Below are positions 1 through 7,639 of a stretch of 64,000 nucleotides of DNA, one piece after another. The DNA lies in assembly GCF_943914565.1 (NCBI RefSeq), contig NZ_CALUCN010000009.1, positions 1 to 64,000 of the forward strand, in the 5' to 3' direction. A model generated the notes under the pieces. The model was not told the DNA's origin. It worked only from the letters and a program-made list of their open reading frames with translations, and searched no databases. The DNA comes from an uncultured Tessaracoccus sp. GTDB taxonomy: Bacteria; Actinomycetota; Actinomycetes; Propionibacteriales; Propionibacteriaceae. Positions within the stretch are counted from its first letter, which is position 1, and every line of letters starts with the position of its first letter. A program made the translations under genes and the position numbers.

Positions 1-166
1 TCTGCTGCTGCGACGGTTGCTTCCCTGCCGGCCGCTGTGCACCGTAGGAATCCCGTACCGAGAGTCGCCCTTGGCCTCGCTCATCGAGGACTGAGGGCTC
101 TGCGTGGGCAATGTCTGCGCATAGCAGGGTGACACCCGCGATCGCCACGAGCACGCGTTTCAGCAT
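1..166 (-). CDS. Secreted protein, N-terminal part only (runs off the window)
   Basis: The first 55 codons are visible before the gene leaves the window. The ATG at 166 opens a clear signal peptide: two basic residues (Lys3, Arg4), a hydrophobic core of about 14 residues and a likely cleavage site after Ala-His-Ala near residue 22. The mature part that follows is polar and rich in Gln, Arg and Pro. The start overlaps the last 7 bases of the upstream lipoprotein gene, so the two genes are very likely translationally coupled and may act together at the cell surface. I do not recognise the family; the function cannot be given from this fragment. Confidence 0.6.
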   Translation of the reverse strand, partial: MLKRVLVAIAGVTLLCADIAHAEPSVLDERGQGRLSVRDSYGAQRPAGKQPSQQQ

Positions 167-822
167 TGGTTGCCCTTTCCCTCACCACTGGCCACGACCC
201 ATCGGCCGTCGGATTGACGCTGCATGACGTAGCTGATGTGCATGGTCTTGGCCAGCTTTTCGTCATCCCTGACGAACGGCTTCCCGGTCGCTTCAAGGAC
301 CTGACGCTGCCCGGTGAACACCTTGCAGACCTGCACGTGGGTGACCTCCACTCCTTCGGCATTTTTCTGTGGCTGATCGATCTGGAGATCCCGGAAGGAG
401 ACCTCCCCCACGCGGATGATGCCGGTATCGCGCATGTCAGCGATCGAGTCGATGACGTACCGCGTCTCTGTGCCGGTGGTCGTCACTGCGAGCTCCGTGA
501 GGTCCTTGAGCTTCGAGTCCCGCATGTATCGGTCGAACTGGGTTTCGTATGCTTCCCAGCCTTCGCGGATGGCGCGTTGTTCGTCGGGTTCATCCTTGGG
601 TGCGGGTGGGAAGACGACGCCCTCAATCGGTGTGGGCGAGGGTGAGGGGCTCGGGAATGGGTCGGCTGCTGGGGTGGCGGTGCTCGTTGCTTTGGTGACC
701 ACGGGTGGGATGCCTGCGGTGGGGTTGCGGGAGGGTTGTTGGGTTGGTTCCTCTGTCGGGCTGCAGGCTGCGGTGGCTGCCAAGGCCAGGCTGGCTGCGA
801 AGGCGAGTGATCGGCGCATCAT
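160..822 (-). CDS. Putative lipoprotein of unknown function
   Basis: A 220-residue predicted lipoprotein. It starts Met-Met-Arg-Arg, followed by a hydrophobic stretch and the lipobox Ala-Thr-Ala-Ala-Cys around residue 19, so it should be exported and lipid-anchored. A low-complexity Pro/Ser/Thr linker with an SPSPSPTP run separates the anchor from a folded C-terminal domain of about 140 residues. The start at 822 is chosen because GTGAGG lies about 9 bases upstream and the signal peptide begins there; a longer reading frame upstream would bury the signal peptide. The C-terminal domain looks like the small secreted domains often seen in actinobacterial lipoproteins, but no function is assigned. 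It overlaps the next secreted-protein gene. Confidence 0.7.
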   Translation of the reverse strand: MMRRSLAFAASLALAATAACSPTEEPTQQPSRNPTAGIPPVVTKATSTATPAADPFPSPSPSPTPIEGVVFPPAPKDEPDEQRAIREGWEAYETQFDRYMRDSKLKDLTELAVTTTGTETRYVIDSIADMRDTGIIRVGEVSFRDLQIDQPQKNAEGVEVTHVQVCKVFTGQRQVLEATGKPFVRDDEKLAKTMHISYVMQRQSDGRWVVASGEGKGNQC

Positions 823-940
823 TTGGTTGTTCCTCACTGTCACCGGCGACATGTCCGGAAGACAGCCTGACATGCAAGGTGGGTCACCCAGGCAAATTCT
901 CCACAGGCATCTCAGGAACACGGTCGAACGGCCCGCGTGC

Positions 941-2212
941 TCAGGCGGCGCGGGCTCGGTCTGGTGGTGGCTCATGCACCGGTGGTGCTTGTGGTGGCAG
1001 CTCGGGGATGGGTGGCACCGGGATGTCCGGGGTCTTGGTCCTCACCGTGCCTTGGCCGGTGACGAGGTATTCGAATCCCATGGGGGATGCCCAGTGGAAG
1101 GCGCCGGGTGCTGGCTGGTCGGCCTGCCAGTGGCCGGCGGTCTTGGCGCGGTGCGCCGTGCGCTCCAAGGGTCCGAGGTTCCCCATCGAGGTGGGGCCGG
1201 CGCGTCCGGTGGGTTCGTGTCCGGTGGCGTCGGGGATCATGTTCGGGTCGAGCACCGGACGCACCGTCACTTTCGACCCGGCGAGGAAGCTGGGGAGGGT
1301 GTCGGTGAGGAGGCGGCCCCAGCCCTCGACATAGGCCGACGTGCCGAGCGGCGCACCGGCGTCGCCGTGGCCGTGTCCCGCCTCGAAGTCCTTCGCGTCG
1401 AGGCCCGCCGTGGGCGTCTGCGCGGGGACGTGGACGACGAGTTCGACGTCCATGAGGGAGTCCTGGCCGATGGCTTGGCGGGCGAAGATCCCGAATGCGG
1501 CGGCACGCCGCTGGCCGCGCACGAACCGGGCGACGTCGCGCTCGTCGAGACCCTCCGGGACCTCCGGGGCGGGGAGGGTCTGGGCGATCTGGTCCAAGGC
1601 CTGATCGAACAGGACCCCGTCCTCGGCGGCGACCTTGCCGAAGAGGCCGACGTGGTCGTCCTCGAAGCGGCCCACGTGCACGAACCGCTCCTGCTTCGCG
1701 AGCTCGCGTTCGCGCTCCGCACGACCCGGGTCGGCGTCGAGCACCCAGTGGGAGAGCTCGTCGAGCATGACGAAGAACGAGTTGAACCCGAGACAGTGCG
1801 ACGCCTGCCGATCCACCTCGAGGGCGGCCTCGAAGGGCAGCTCCTTGCACGCCTCCTCGACCTCCCGGGCCACCCACCACGGCAGGCCGCCCGAGCAGAA
1901 GAGCTCCCACATCCTGGGATGGCGGGCACGGATCGAGTAGGCCTGCGACACCCACTCGCGCATCCCGTGGAAGCTACGCCCCAGCGCCGCCGCGGCCTCA
2001 AGGAGGAACGCTTCGTCCACGCCGGGCACACCATCCCGGCCAGCCGACAGCCTGCGCATCCGCAACGCATCCGGCAGAGACGGATCAGCGTCCAACTCGT
2101 AGGCGTCCGCACCCTCCACGAGCGCCAGCACACGCGCCACCTCGATCGCCCGATGCTGCTCATCCGCATGCACAGCCGCCATCAACGACAGTGCTGCACG
2201 GTCCGTGGTCAT
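941..2212 (-). CDS. DUF222 / 13E12-type protein with degenerate HNH domain
   Basis: A 423-residue protein of the DUF222 (REP13E12-like) class common in actinobacteria. The long helical N-terminal part (about 1-280) has the usual length and character. The C-terminal part around residues 330-390 keeps the framework of the family's HNH nuclease: GPTS, NL-PL, HRAKT, a Trp and FHWASPMGFEYLVTGQGT. The first catalytic His position and the Cys-Arg-Arg-His-His segment are replaced (ERTAHRAKT), so cleavage activity is doubtful. A Pro-rich tail closes the protein. The ATG at 2212 has GGGGAGG about 8 bases upstream. A promoter-like pair and a LexA-like box lie upstream. The family is often repeated and mobile in actinobacterial genomes, but no terminal repeats are visible here. 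Confidence 0.75.
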   Translation of the reverse strand: MTTDRAALSLMAAVHADEQHRAIEVARVLALVEGADAYELDADPSLPDALRMRRLSAGRDGVPGVDEAFLLEAAAALGRSFHGMREWVSQAYSIRARHPRMWELFCSGGLPWWVAREVEEACKELPFEAALEVDRQASHCLGFNSFFVMLDELSHWVLDADPGRAERERELAKQERFVHVGRFEDDHVGLFGKVAAEDGVLFDQALDQIAQTLPAPEVPEGLDERDVARFVRGQRRAAAFGIFARQAIGQDSLMDVELVVHVPAQTPTAGLDAKDFEAGHGHGDAGAPLGTSAYVEGWGRLLTDTLPSFLAGSKVTVRPVLDPNMIPDATGHEPTGRAGPTSMGNLGPLERTAHRAKTAGHWQADQPAPGAFHWASPMGFEYLVTGQGTVRTKTPDIPVPPIPELPPQAPPVHEPPPDRARAA

Positions 2213-2249
2213 GATGCTCGCCTCCCCTCGTCATCTTGGAACGACCTCC

Positions 2250-2277
2250 AGTATACCGATCACACGTACCGATACAA
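2250..2277 (-). promoter_or_regulatory. Probable sigma-A promoter of the DUF222 gene
   Basis: On the minus strand TTGTAT (2277-2272) and TATACT (2255-2250) are separated by 16 bp, close to the consensus -35 and -10 elements. The direct repeat ATCGGTA occurs twice across this promoter, which could be a regulator site. The expected transcript would start near 2243 and give a leader of about 30 bases before the ATG at 2212. Confidence 0.5.
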
Positions 2278-2295
2278 GGGTCTGTGCCAACTGAT

Positions 2296-2311
2296 TCGAA
2301 CTGTGTTTCGA
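2296..2311. promoter_or_regulatory. LexA-like SOS box
   Basis: TCGAAC-TGTG-TTTCGA matches the actinobacterial/Bacillus-type SOS box (TCGAAC-N4-GTTCGA) in 11 of 12 fixed positions. It lies 19 bp upstream of the -35 element of the DUF222 gene and about 100 bp upstream of ndh. Members of the 13E12 family in Mycobacterium tuberculosis are known LexA targets, which fits control of the minus-strand gene. Confidence 0.5.
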
Positions 2312-2412
2312 AAGGGTGTCTGGAGCCTGGGTTGGGCTCCTGGCTCCATCACCCGATCCGTCGCCCTCCGCGAAGGCCGACGCCCGTTTGCCCCTCGTGC
2401 CATGATCGAGAC

Positions 2413-3723
2413 ATGGCCGATTCCCAAGGACGCGTGGTCGTCGTCGGCGGCGGGTTCGCCGGCCTCCACGCCACCACGCAGTTGACCAAGCAAGGATTCA
2501 CGGTCACGCTCGTTGACCGTCACCCGTACACCACGTTCCAGCCGCTGTTGTACCAAGTCGCCACCGGTGGGCTGAACCCCGGCGACATCACCTACGCCCT
2601 GCGTCGGTTCGCGGCGAAGCACGACGCGCACCGCGCCAGCTTCCGCCGTGCCTCCGTCACCGGCATCGACCGCGAGGACAAGCGAGTCCTCGTCGACACC
2701 GGCGAGCCGATCCCCTACGACTACCTCGTGCTCGCCCAGGGCGTTGGCGCCAACTTCTTCGGCATCGAGGGCGCCGAGCAGCACGCCCGTACGATCTACA
2801 CCCGCGGCGCCGCGCTCGAGGTGCGCGACATCATCTTCTCCGGCCTCGAACGGCTCACGGCCGAACGCGACCCGGACCGCCGGTTCACCGTCGCGGTCGT
2901 GGGCGGCGGCCCGACGGGGGTCGAGATGGCGGGCACGCTCGCCGAGATGAAGTCCGAAGCGCTGCCCGTGCTCTACCCCGAGCTGCACGTCGACAACTTC
3001 CGCGTGGTGCTCGTCGAGATGACCGACCAGCTCCTCGGCCCCTTCGAACCCCCGCTGCGCGACTACACGCTCGACCAGCTCCGCCGTCGCGGCGTGGACG
3101 TCCGGCTCTCCACCGCGATCGAACGGGTCGAGTCCGACAAGGTCCACTTCGCCGACGGTGGCTCGCTCGACGTCGACGTCCTCATCTGGGCGGCGGGAGT
3201 CGGGGCGCACGCGACCGTCGCCGACTGGGGACTCCCCCAGGGCAAGGCGGGCCGGATCCTCGTCGACACCGATCTGCGGGTGCAGGGCGCCGAGGACGTG
3301 TTCGCCGTGGGCGACGCGGCCGTGATCGAGGAAGCGCCGCTCCCCCAGCTCGCGCAGCCAGCGATCCAGATGGGCGAGCACGCCGCCCGCAACATCGCAC
3401 ACCTCGCGAAGGGCGAGGGCACCGAGCCGTTCGCGTACCACGACCAAGGCGTCATGGCCACGATCGGGCGCAACGCCGCCGTCGTGGACCTCGCGCCGAT
3501 CGGCCCGCTCCCCCGGCTCCGGTTCAAGGGCTACCCGGCCTGGCTCACGTGGGTGGTCGTGCACCTGCAGAGCCTGCTCGGCGGCCGCAACCGCATCCAG
3601 GCCATGATCAACATGGGCTTCCGCTACCTCACCTGGCCGAGGTCCGCCACCGGCATCCTCGGAGACGTGACCGAGCCCCCGTCGCGCAGAGCGATCGACG
3701 AGGGCCCGGTCGACCAGGGATGA
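2413..3723 (+). CDS. ndh: Type II NADH dehydrogenase (NDH-2)
   Basis: A 436-residue flavoprotein that oxidises NADH and reduces the quinone pool without pumping protons; it sits peripherally on the inner face of the membrane. The N-terminal FAD-binding motif is VVVVGGGFAGLHA near residue 10, and the NADH-binding motif VAVVGGGPTGVEMAG lies near residue 162. The later VFAVGDAA and the QPAIQMGEHAARNI segment are typical of the family. The C-terminal region has the hydrophobic/aromatic stretch used for membrane association. The start at 2413 is preferred because the Rossmann fold begins there; an upstream in-frame extension has no family resemblance. There is no good Shine-Dalgarno sequence, and a CATGAT hexamer 6 bases upstream suggests a leaderless message. 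Divergent from the DUF222 gene. Confidence 0.93.
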   Translation: MADSQGRVVVVGGGFAGLHATTQLTKQGFTVTLVDRHPYTTFQPLLYQVATGGLNPGDITYALRRFAAKHDAHRASFRRASVTGIDREDKRVLVDTGEPIPYDYLVLAQGVGANFFGIEGAEQHARTIYTRGAALEVRDIIFSGLERLTAERDPDRRFTVAVVGGGPTGVEMAGTLAEMKSEALPVLYPELHVDNFRVVLVEMTDQLLGPFEPPLRDYTLDQLRRRGVDVRLSTAIERVESDKVHFADGGSLDVDVLIWAAGVGAHATVADWGLPQGKAGRILVDTDLRVQGAEDVFAVGDAAVIEEAPLPQLAQPAIQMGEHAARNIAHLAKGEGTEPFAYHDQGVMATIGRNAAVVDLAPIGPLPRLRFKGYPAWLTWVVVHLQSLLGGRNRIQAMINMGFRYLTWPRSATGILGDVTEPPSRRAIDEGPVDQG

Positions 3724-3726
3724 TGC

Positions 3727-5721
3727 TCAGGCGGCGGTGTCGATCCGCTGGCCGAGGCGCTTGACCCACAGGTACAGCCCGAGGACCGCGCCGACGAATA
3801 GCAACGCACCGATGAGCTCCGCCGGCTGGGCGAACTCCTTGCCGACCACGGCAAGTGGGTTCTCCTCGCCGGTGCCCGCGACGATGCCCGCCAGCAGGAC
3901 GCCGAACAACGATTCGCCGACGATGAGCCCCGTCGCCATGAGGGTGCCGAGACGCTTCACCGGTTCGGGTTCCGCAGCCTTGGCCGCCCACTTGTCGTAG
4001 AGCAGCCCTGCGAGCGCGCCGAGCGGGATGACGAGGGTCAGGCTCATCGGCAGGTACATGCCCATGCCGACGGCGAGCGGCGGCAGGTGCATGCGGTCCT
4101 TCGTCGTGCGGCCGAGCACCTCGTCGACGATCACCACCACGACGCCGATCAGTGCGCCGAGACCGAGGAGACCCCAGTCGAGGTCGCCGCCGAAGACGCC
4201 CTTGGCAAGGGAGCTCAGCAGTGCGGCCTGTGGTGCGGCGAGAGCGTTCTCACCGGCATTCGGGGCGCCGGCGAAGCCGAAGCTGGTGTTCAGCAGTTGC
4301 AGCACGGGCGGGATGATGATGGACCCGAACAGCACGCCGATCACGAGCGCCACCTGCTGCTTCCACGGCGTGGCACCGACGAGCTGGCCGGTCTTCAGGT
4401 CCTGGAGGTTGTCGTTGGAGATCGTCGCGACGCCGAAGACGACCGCGGCGGTGAAGAGCGTGTAGGCGATCATCGCGTCGGTCTGTCCGGGACCGACGCC
4501 GTGGGTCACCTTCAGCAGCAGCGCAGCGGTGATGACGACGAGGATGCCGACGCCGGAGATGGGGCTGTTCGACGCGCCGATGAGGCCCGCCATGTAGCCA
4601 CACACGCCCGCGATGGCGAGCCCGGCGAGCAGCACGAAGAGGATGCTGATCGCCACCATCCCGAACGCGTTGTGCGCGATGGGCGTGTCCTTGACGAACA
4701 GCCACAGCAGCACGCCGATCGGCAGCATCGACGCGAGCGTGACCCCGGCGACCACGCGCATCGAGAGGTCCTGCTCGGTGATCGGGAGCTCGTCGCCGTC
4801 ACGACGGTGTTGGTTGGCGGCGAGCGCATCCTTGATGCCCTTGATGATGGGGCCGATGATCTTCACGAGGGTCCAGATCGCCGCGACGGCCATCGCGCCC
4901 GCGCCCACGAAGCGCACGTCGGCGCTGAACGTCGACCAGATCGAGTCGGCGAAATCGGTGCCGGTGAGGCCCTCGAGCGTGCCGGACGTGCGGATCGGCA
5001 GGAGGACGGTGAACGAGATCAGCAGACCGACGATCATCGCGATGCCGACGGTGATGCCGACGAGGTGCCCGACACCGATGAGCGCCAGGGACAGGCTCGC
5101 GCTGACGACCGTGCCGCCCGAGCCGACCTTGAAGGCCCGCTCGATGCCGCTCGCAGCCACCTTCATCGCGGAGAGCAGGGCGAGCCCGGCCGACGAGAGT
5201 GCGCCGGCGAGGATGACGAACAGGCCGCGACGGTTCTCCTCGGCGCCGCCCTCGGTGTCGCCGACGCGAAGCACCTCCGCGGCGGCCACGCCCTCGGGGT
5301 ACGGGAGGTCCGAACCGGTGACGAGCGCACGTCGCAGCGGGATCGAGTACATCACGCCGAGGATGCCGCCGAGCGCGGTCACCAGCGCCGTCTGCCAGTA
5401 CGGGAAGCCGACCCACCAGCCGATCATCACGAGGCCGGGAAGCACGAAGATGATGGCTGACAAGGTGCCGGCGGCCGAGGCGATCGTCTGGACGATGTTG
5501 TTCTCCACCACGGAGTGGTCGCGGAAATAGCGCAGGATCGCCATCGAGATGACGGCCGCGGGAATCGACGTGGCGAACGTGAGCCCGACCTTGAGGCCGA
5601 GGTAGACGTTCGCGGCGGTGAACACCAAGGTGATGAGGCCGCCGATGACGACGCCGCGGAGTGTCAGCTCGCGGATGGGTGTCTGGCGCGCGCGTGGCGC
5701 GGTGGTCACGGAGTCGGACAC
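3727..5721 (-). CDS. OPT-family oligopeptide transporter
   Basis: A 664-residue polytopic membrane protein of the OPT family, which imports oligopeptides or, in related branches, metal-chelate complexes by proton symport. Many hydrophobic segments alternate with short loops. Typical OPT sequence is visible: the N-terminal RELTLRGVVIGGLITLVFT region with NVYLGLKVGLTFATSIPAAVISM, and further on SNDNLQDLKTGQLVGATPWKQQ. Length is normal for prokaryotic members. AGGAGA lies just upstream of the ATG at 5721. The stop is only 3 bp from the stop of ndh on the other strand, so the two are convergent. The substrate cannot be told from sequence. Confidence 0.9.
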   Translation of the reverse strand: MSDSVTTAPRARQTPIRELTLRGVVIGGLITLVFTAANVYLGLKVGLTFATSIPAAVISMAILRYFRDHSVVENNIVQTIASAAGTLSAIIFVLPGLVMIGWWVGFPYWQTALVTALGGILGVMYSIPLRRALVTGSDLPYPEGVAAAEVLRVGDTEGGAEENRRGLFVILAGALSSAGLALLSAMKVAASGIERAFKVGSGGTVVSASLSLALIGVGHLVGITVGIAMIVGLLISFTVLLPIRTSGTLEGLTGTDFADSIWSTFSADVRFVGAGAMAVAAIWTLVKIIGPIIKGIKDALAANQHRRDGDELPITEQDLSMRVVAGVTLASMLPIGVLLWLFVKDTPIAHNAFGMVAISILFVLLAGLAIAGVCGYMAGLIGASNSPISGVGILVVITAALLLKVTHGVGPGQTDAMIAYTLFTAAVVFGVATISNDNLQDLKTGQLVGATPWKQQVALVIGVLFGSIIIPPVLQLLNTSFGFAGAPNAGENALAAPQAALLSSLAKGVFGGDLDWGLLGLGALIGVVVVIVDEVLGRTTKDRMHLPPLAVGMGMYLPMSLTLVIPLGALAGLLYDKWAAKAAEPEPVKRLGTLMATGLIVGESLFGVLLAGIVAGTGEENPLAVVGKEFAQPAELIGALLFVGAVLGLYLWVKRLGQRIDTAA

Positions 5722-5800
5722 GATGTCTCCTGGACGGGGATGCGACCGGCGAACGTCACCGGTGGGCCGCGGACGTCACGCCGACGGCCAGTCAGGCACC

Positions 5801-6124
5801 CTACGCCTGTTGCGCCGACCAACTCGTGAGCGCCATACCGAATCCCACGAAGTGATCATCCGCCCCGAGCGACCGGATCCGTTCGGCGCCAGACCGCAGC
5901 TCCGACGCGTTGAGTTCGGCCGGATGCAGCGACGGCCAGAACCGGTTGCCCGGGTGCGCGAACGGTGCGTTGACGGCCGCGGTCCACAGCCCGGGGTTGA
6001 TGCCCACGACCAACAGACGAGGGTGTGGGCAGACGACGTCGTCGACCGTGCCGTCCGCGAAGCGGGCGAGCTCTTCCCGACGAGGTCGCCGGCCTCCGAG
6101 CGGGGACGTGCGGATGGGCGGCAT
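5801..6124 (-). pseudogene. mug: Truncated Mug-type mismatch-specific DNA glycosylase
   Basis: The 107-residue product matches the N-terminal half of G:T/U mismatch glycosylases. It has LLVVGINPGLWTAAVNAPFAHPGNRFW, including the catalytic Asn of the GINPG motif and the downstream FAHPGNRFW block. It then reaches a position equivalent to the GVTKLV segment of E. coli Mug and stops. The C-terminal half, with the second conserved block (NPSGL) that contacts DNA, is absent. Only 79 bp separate the stop from the OPT start and no frame there restores the rest. Probably non-functional; a short regulatory or relic peptide is the alternative. The ATG at 6124 is the likely start; a GTG at 6136 is also possible. 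Confidence 0.75.
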
Positions 6125-6164
6125 GGGCCCACCCACCGCGTCCCCGCTGCTCAGGGCAGGGGCG

Positions 6165-7499
6165 TCAACAGCCGGTGCTCGGCAGACCGGGGCGGGACGG
6201 GGCGGGTGTCGTCGGTGCCGGGGAGGCGTCAGGCGCCGACGGGGCCGGGGTGGGCGCCGAGGGAGCCGGAGCGGGCGCCGAAGGACTGGGCCCGGGCGGG
6301 GTGGGCGCCGGGTCGGCGCCCTGCAGGGTGGCGCGCACCCACACGAGCCGGTGGTCCGACGTCGGGAAGGGATAGGTGCCGGTCAGCCGGGACAGCGGGT
6401 CACTCGCAACCGGCCAGAAGACTCCTGCCTCCTGCACCGACATGCCCGCCTTGCTGAGCAAGGTGTAGTCGACGCGGATGTTGCCGGGGCGGGGGTCATC
6501 GGCGAAGTCCGCGGTGTCGAGCGCGGGATCGGTCTGGTGCGTCTCGTTCGCGCCGCCCTGCTGCTTCGCGGCCTCGACCGCACCCTCGGACGTGGCCTTC
6601 GGATCGATGATGCGGGGGTGCTTCAGGAGTTGGTCGATCGAGCCCGGCACCGAGTCACCGTCGAGCGGGTCGGAGTTGTAGTCGCCCAGGATCACGAAGC
6701 GCGAGCCCGCCGGCAGACCGCCCGTGCGGCCTTCGTCGTCGTGGAGGTAGTCGGCCTTGCCGGAGACGTAGTCGGCCCAGAGGCGGATCTCGTCGTTGTT
6801 GCGGCGCTTGTTGCGCTGCTCCGGGCCGTCGAACGACGGCGGGGTCGGGTGCGCCGCGAGCACGTGCACGGTCTGACCGTGGACGTCGACGGGGACGTCG
6901 GCGTGGGTCTTGGACGACAGCCGTACGTCGGCGAGCTCCTCGTCGGTGTACCAGTCGGCGGGGATCATGTTGTCCGGCATGTCCTTCCACAAGAACGTCT
7001 GGAAGGTGCGCACGTCGTCGGCCTTGATCGGGTACTTCGAGTACACGACGAAGCCGTACTGCCCGGGGAACTGGCCGAAGCCGTAGGCGTCGTCCGGGCC
7101 ACCGACCGTGCCGTCGTTGTTGAGGTCGTGGCCGCTCGGCACGCCGGTGTTGACCGGGCCGGACCACGCGTACGGGTACTCGACGGGGTCCGCGCCCCGC
7201 TGCGAGACCTCGAGGTAGTTGGTGCGGAACAGGTCCACGGCCTTGCCGTCGGCGTCGTGGTCGAACTCGTTGACGAGGATCACGTCCGCGTGCGAACGCT
7301 GGATCGTCTCGGCGGCGTTGCGCGCCTGCGCGTTGTCACGGGTGGAGAGATCGCGGATCAGCGTGCCCTCCTCGTCGCGGTTGAGGCTGGCGTTGAACGT
7401 CGCGAACGTCACCTGGTGGTCCTCGGCCCTGGCCGGGGCGGCGTGCGTGCCGGCGACGAGTGCCAGCGCGAGTGCGCCGGCGGCGAGGTGCTTCATCAT
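6165..7499 (-). CDS. Secreted endonuclease/exonuclease/phosphatase-family protein with terminal LPSTG
   Basis: A 444-residue exported protein. The signal peptide begins Met-Met-Lys-His-Leu and ends near Ala-Arg-Ala (about residue 22). The EEP fold is shown by TFATFNASLNR, the metal-ligand NEFDHD, HPTPPSFDGPEQRNKRRNNDEIRLW, GDYNSDPLDGDS, DYTLLSK and the catalytic SDHRLVW near residue 390. It probably cleaves phosphodiester or phosphomonoester bonds outside the cell (nucleic acid or a phosphorylated metabolite). After the domain comes a Pro/Ala/Ser/Thr-rich wall-spanning-type linker of about 50 residues ending LPSTG-Cys-stop. The membrane helix and basic tail of a sortase signal are missing. 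The ATG at 7499 has AAGGAG 6 bases upstream. Confidence 0.85.
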   Translation of the reverse strand: MMKHLAAGALALALVAGTHAAPARAEDHQVTFATFNASLNRDEEGTLIRDLSTRDNAQARNAAETIQRSHADVILVNEFDHDADGKAVDLFRTNYLEVSQRGADPVEYPYAWSGPVNTGVPSGHDLNNDGTVGGPDDAYGFGQFPGQYGFVVYSKYPIKADDVRTFQTFLWKDMPDNMIPADWYTDEELADVRLSSKTHADVPVDVHGQTVHVLAAHPTPPSFDGPEQRNKRRNNDEIRLWADYVSGKADYLHDDEGRTGGLPAGSRFVILGDYNSDPLDGDSVPGSIDQLLKHPRIIDPKATSEGAVEAAKQQGGANETHQTDPALDTADFADDPRPGNIRVDYTLLSKAGMSVQEAGVFWPVASDPLSRLTGTYPFPTSDHRLVWVRATLQGADPAPTPPGPSPSAPAPAPSAPTPAPSAPDASPAPTTPAPSRPGLPSTGC

Positions 7500-7639
7500 G
7501 GGCTGCTCCTTCGGGGTGTTCGAGGGCGAGGCTAGAGCCCGCGGGATGCATCCAGGTGAACGACGGGTGAACGGTGGGCGACCGCCCACCGGCGGGGGCC
7601 GGTGCCGACGCGGTTCGGACTGTGGCTATCGTCGAGGCG

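Noticed and set aside
416..2485. A very long open frame on the plus strand opposite the lipoprotein and DUF222 genes
   Set aside because: Arg/Gly/Val-rich antisense shadow of high-GC coding sequence; no domain, and the minus strand carries recognisable proteins.
5722..5800. A frameshift that would restore the C-terminal half of mug
   Set aside because: All three frames were read; none gives the NPSGL block and the interval is too short.
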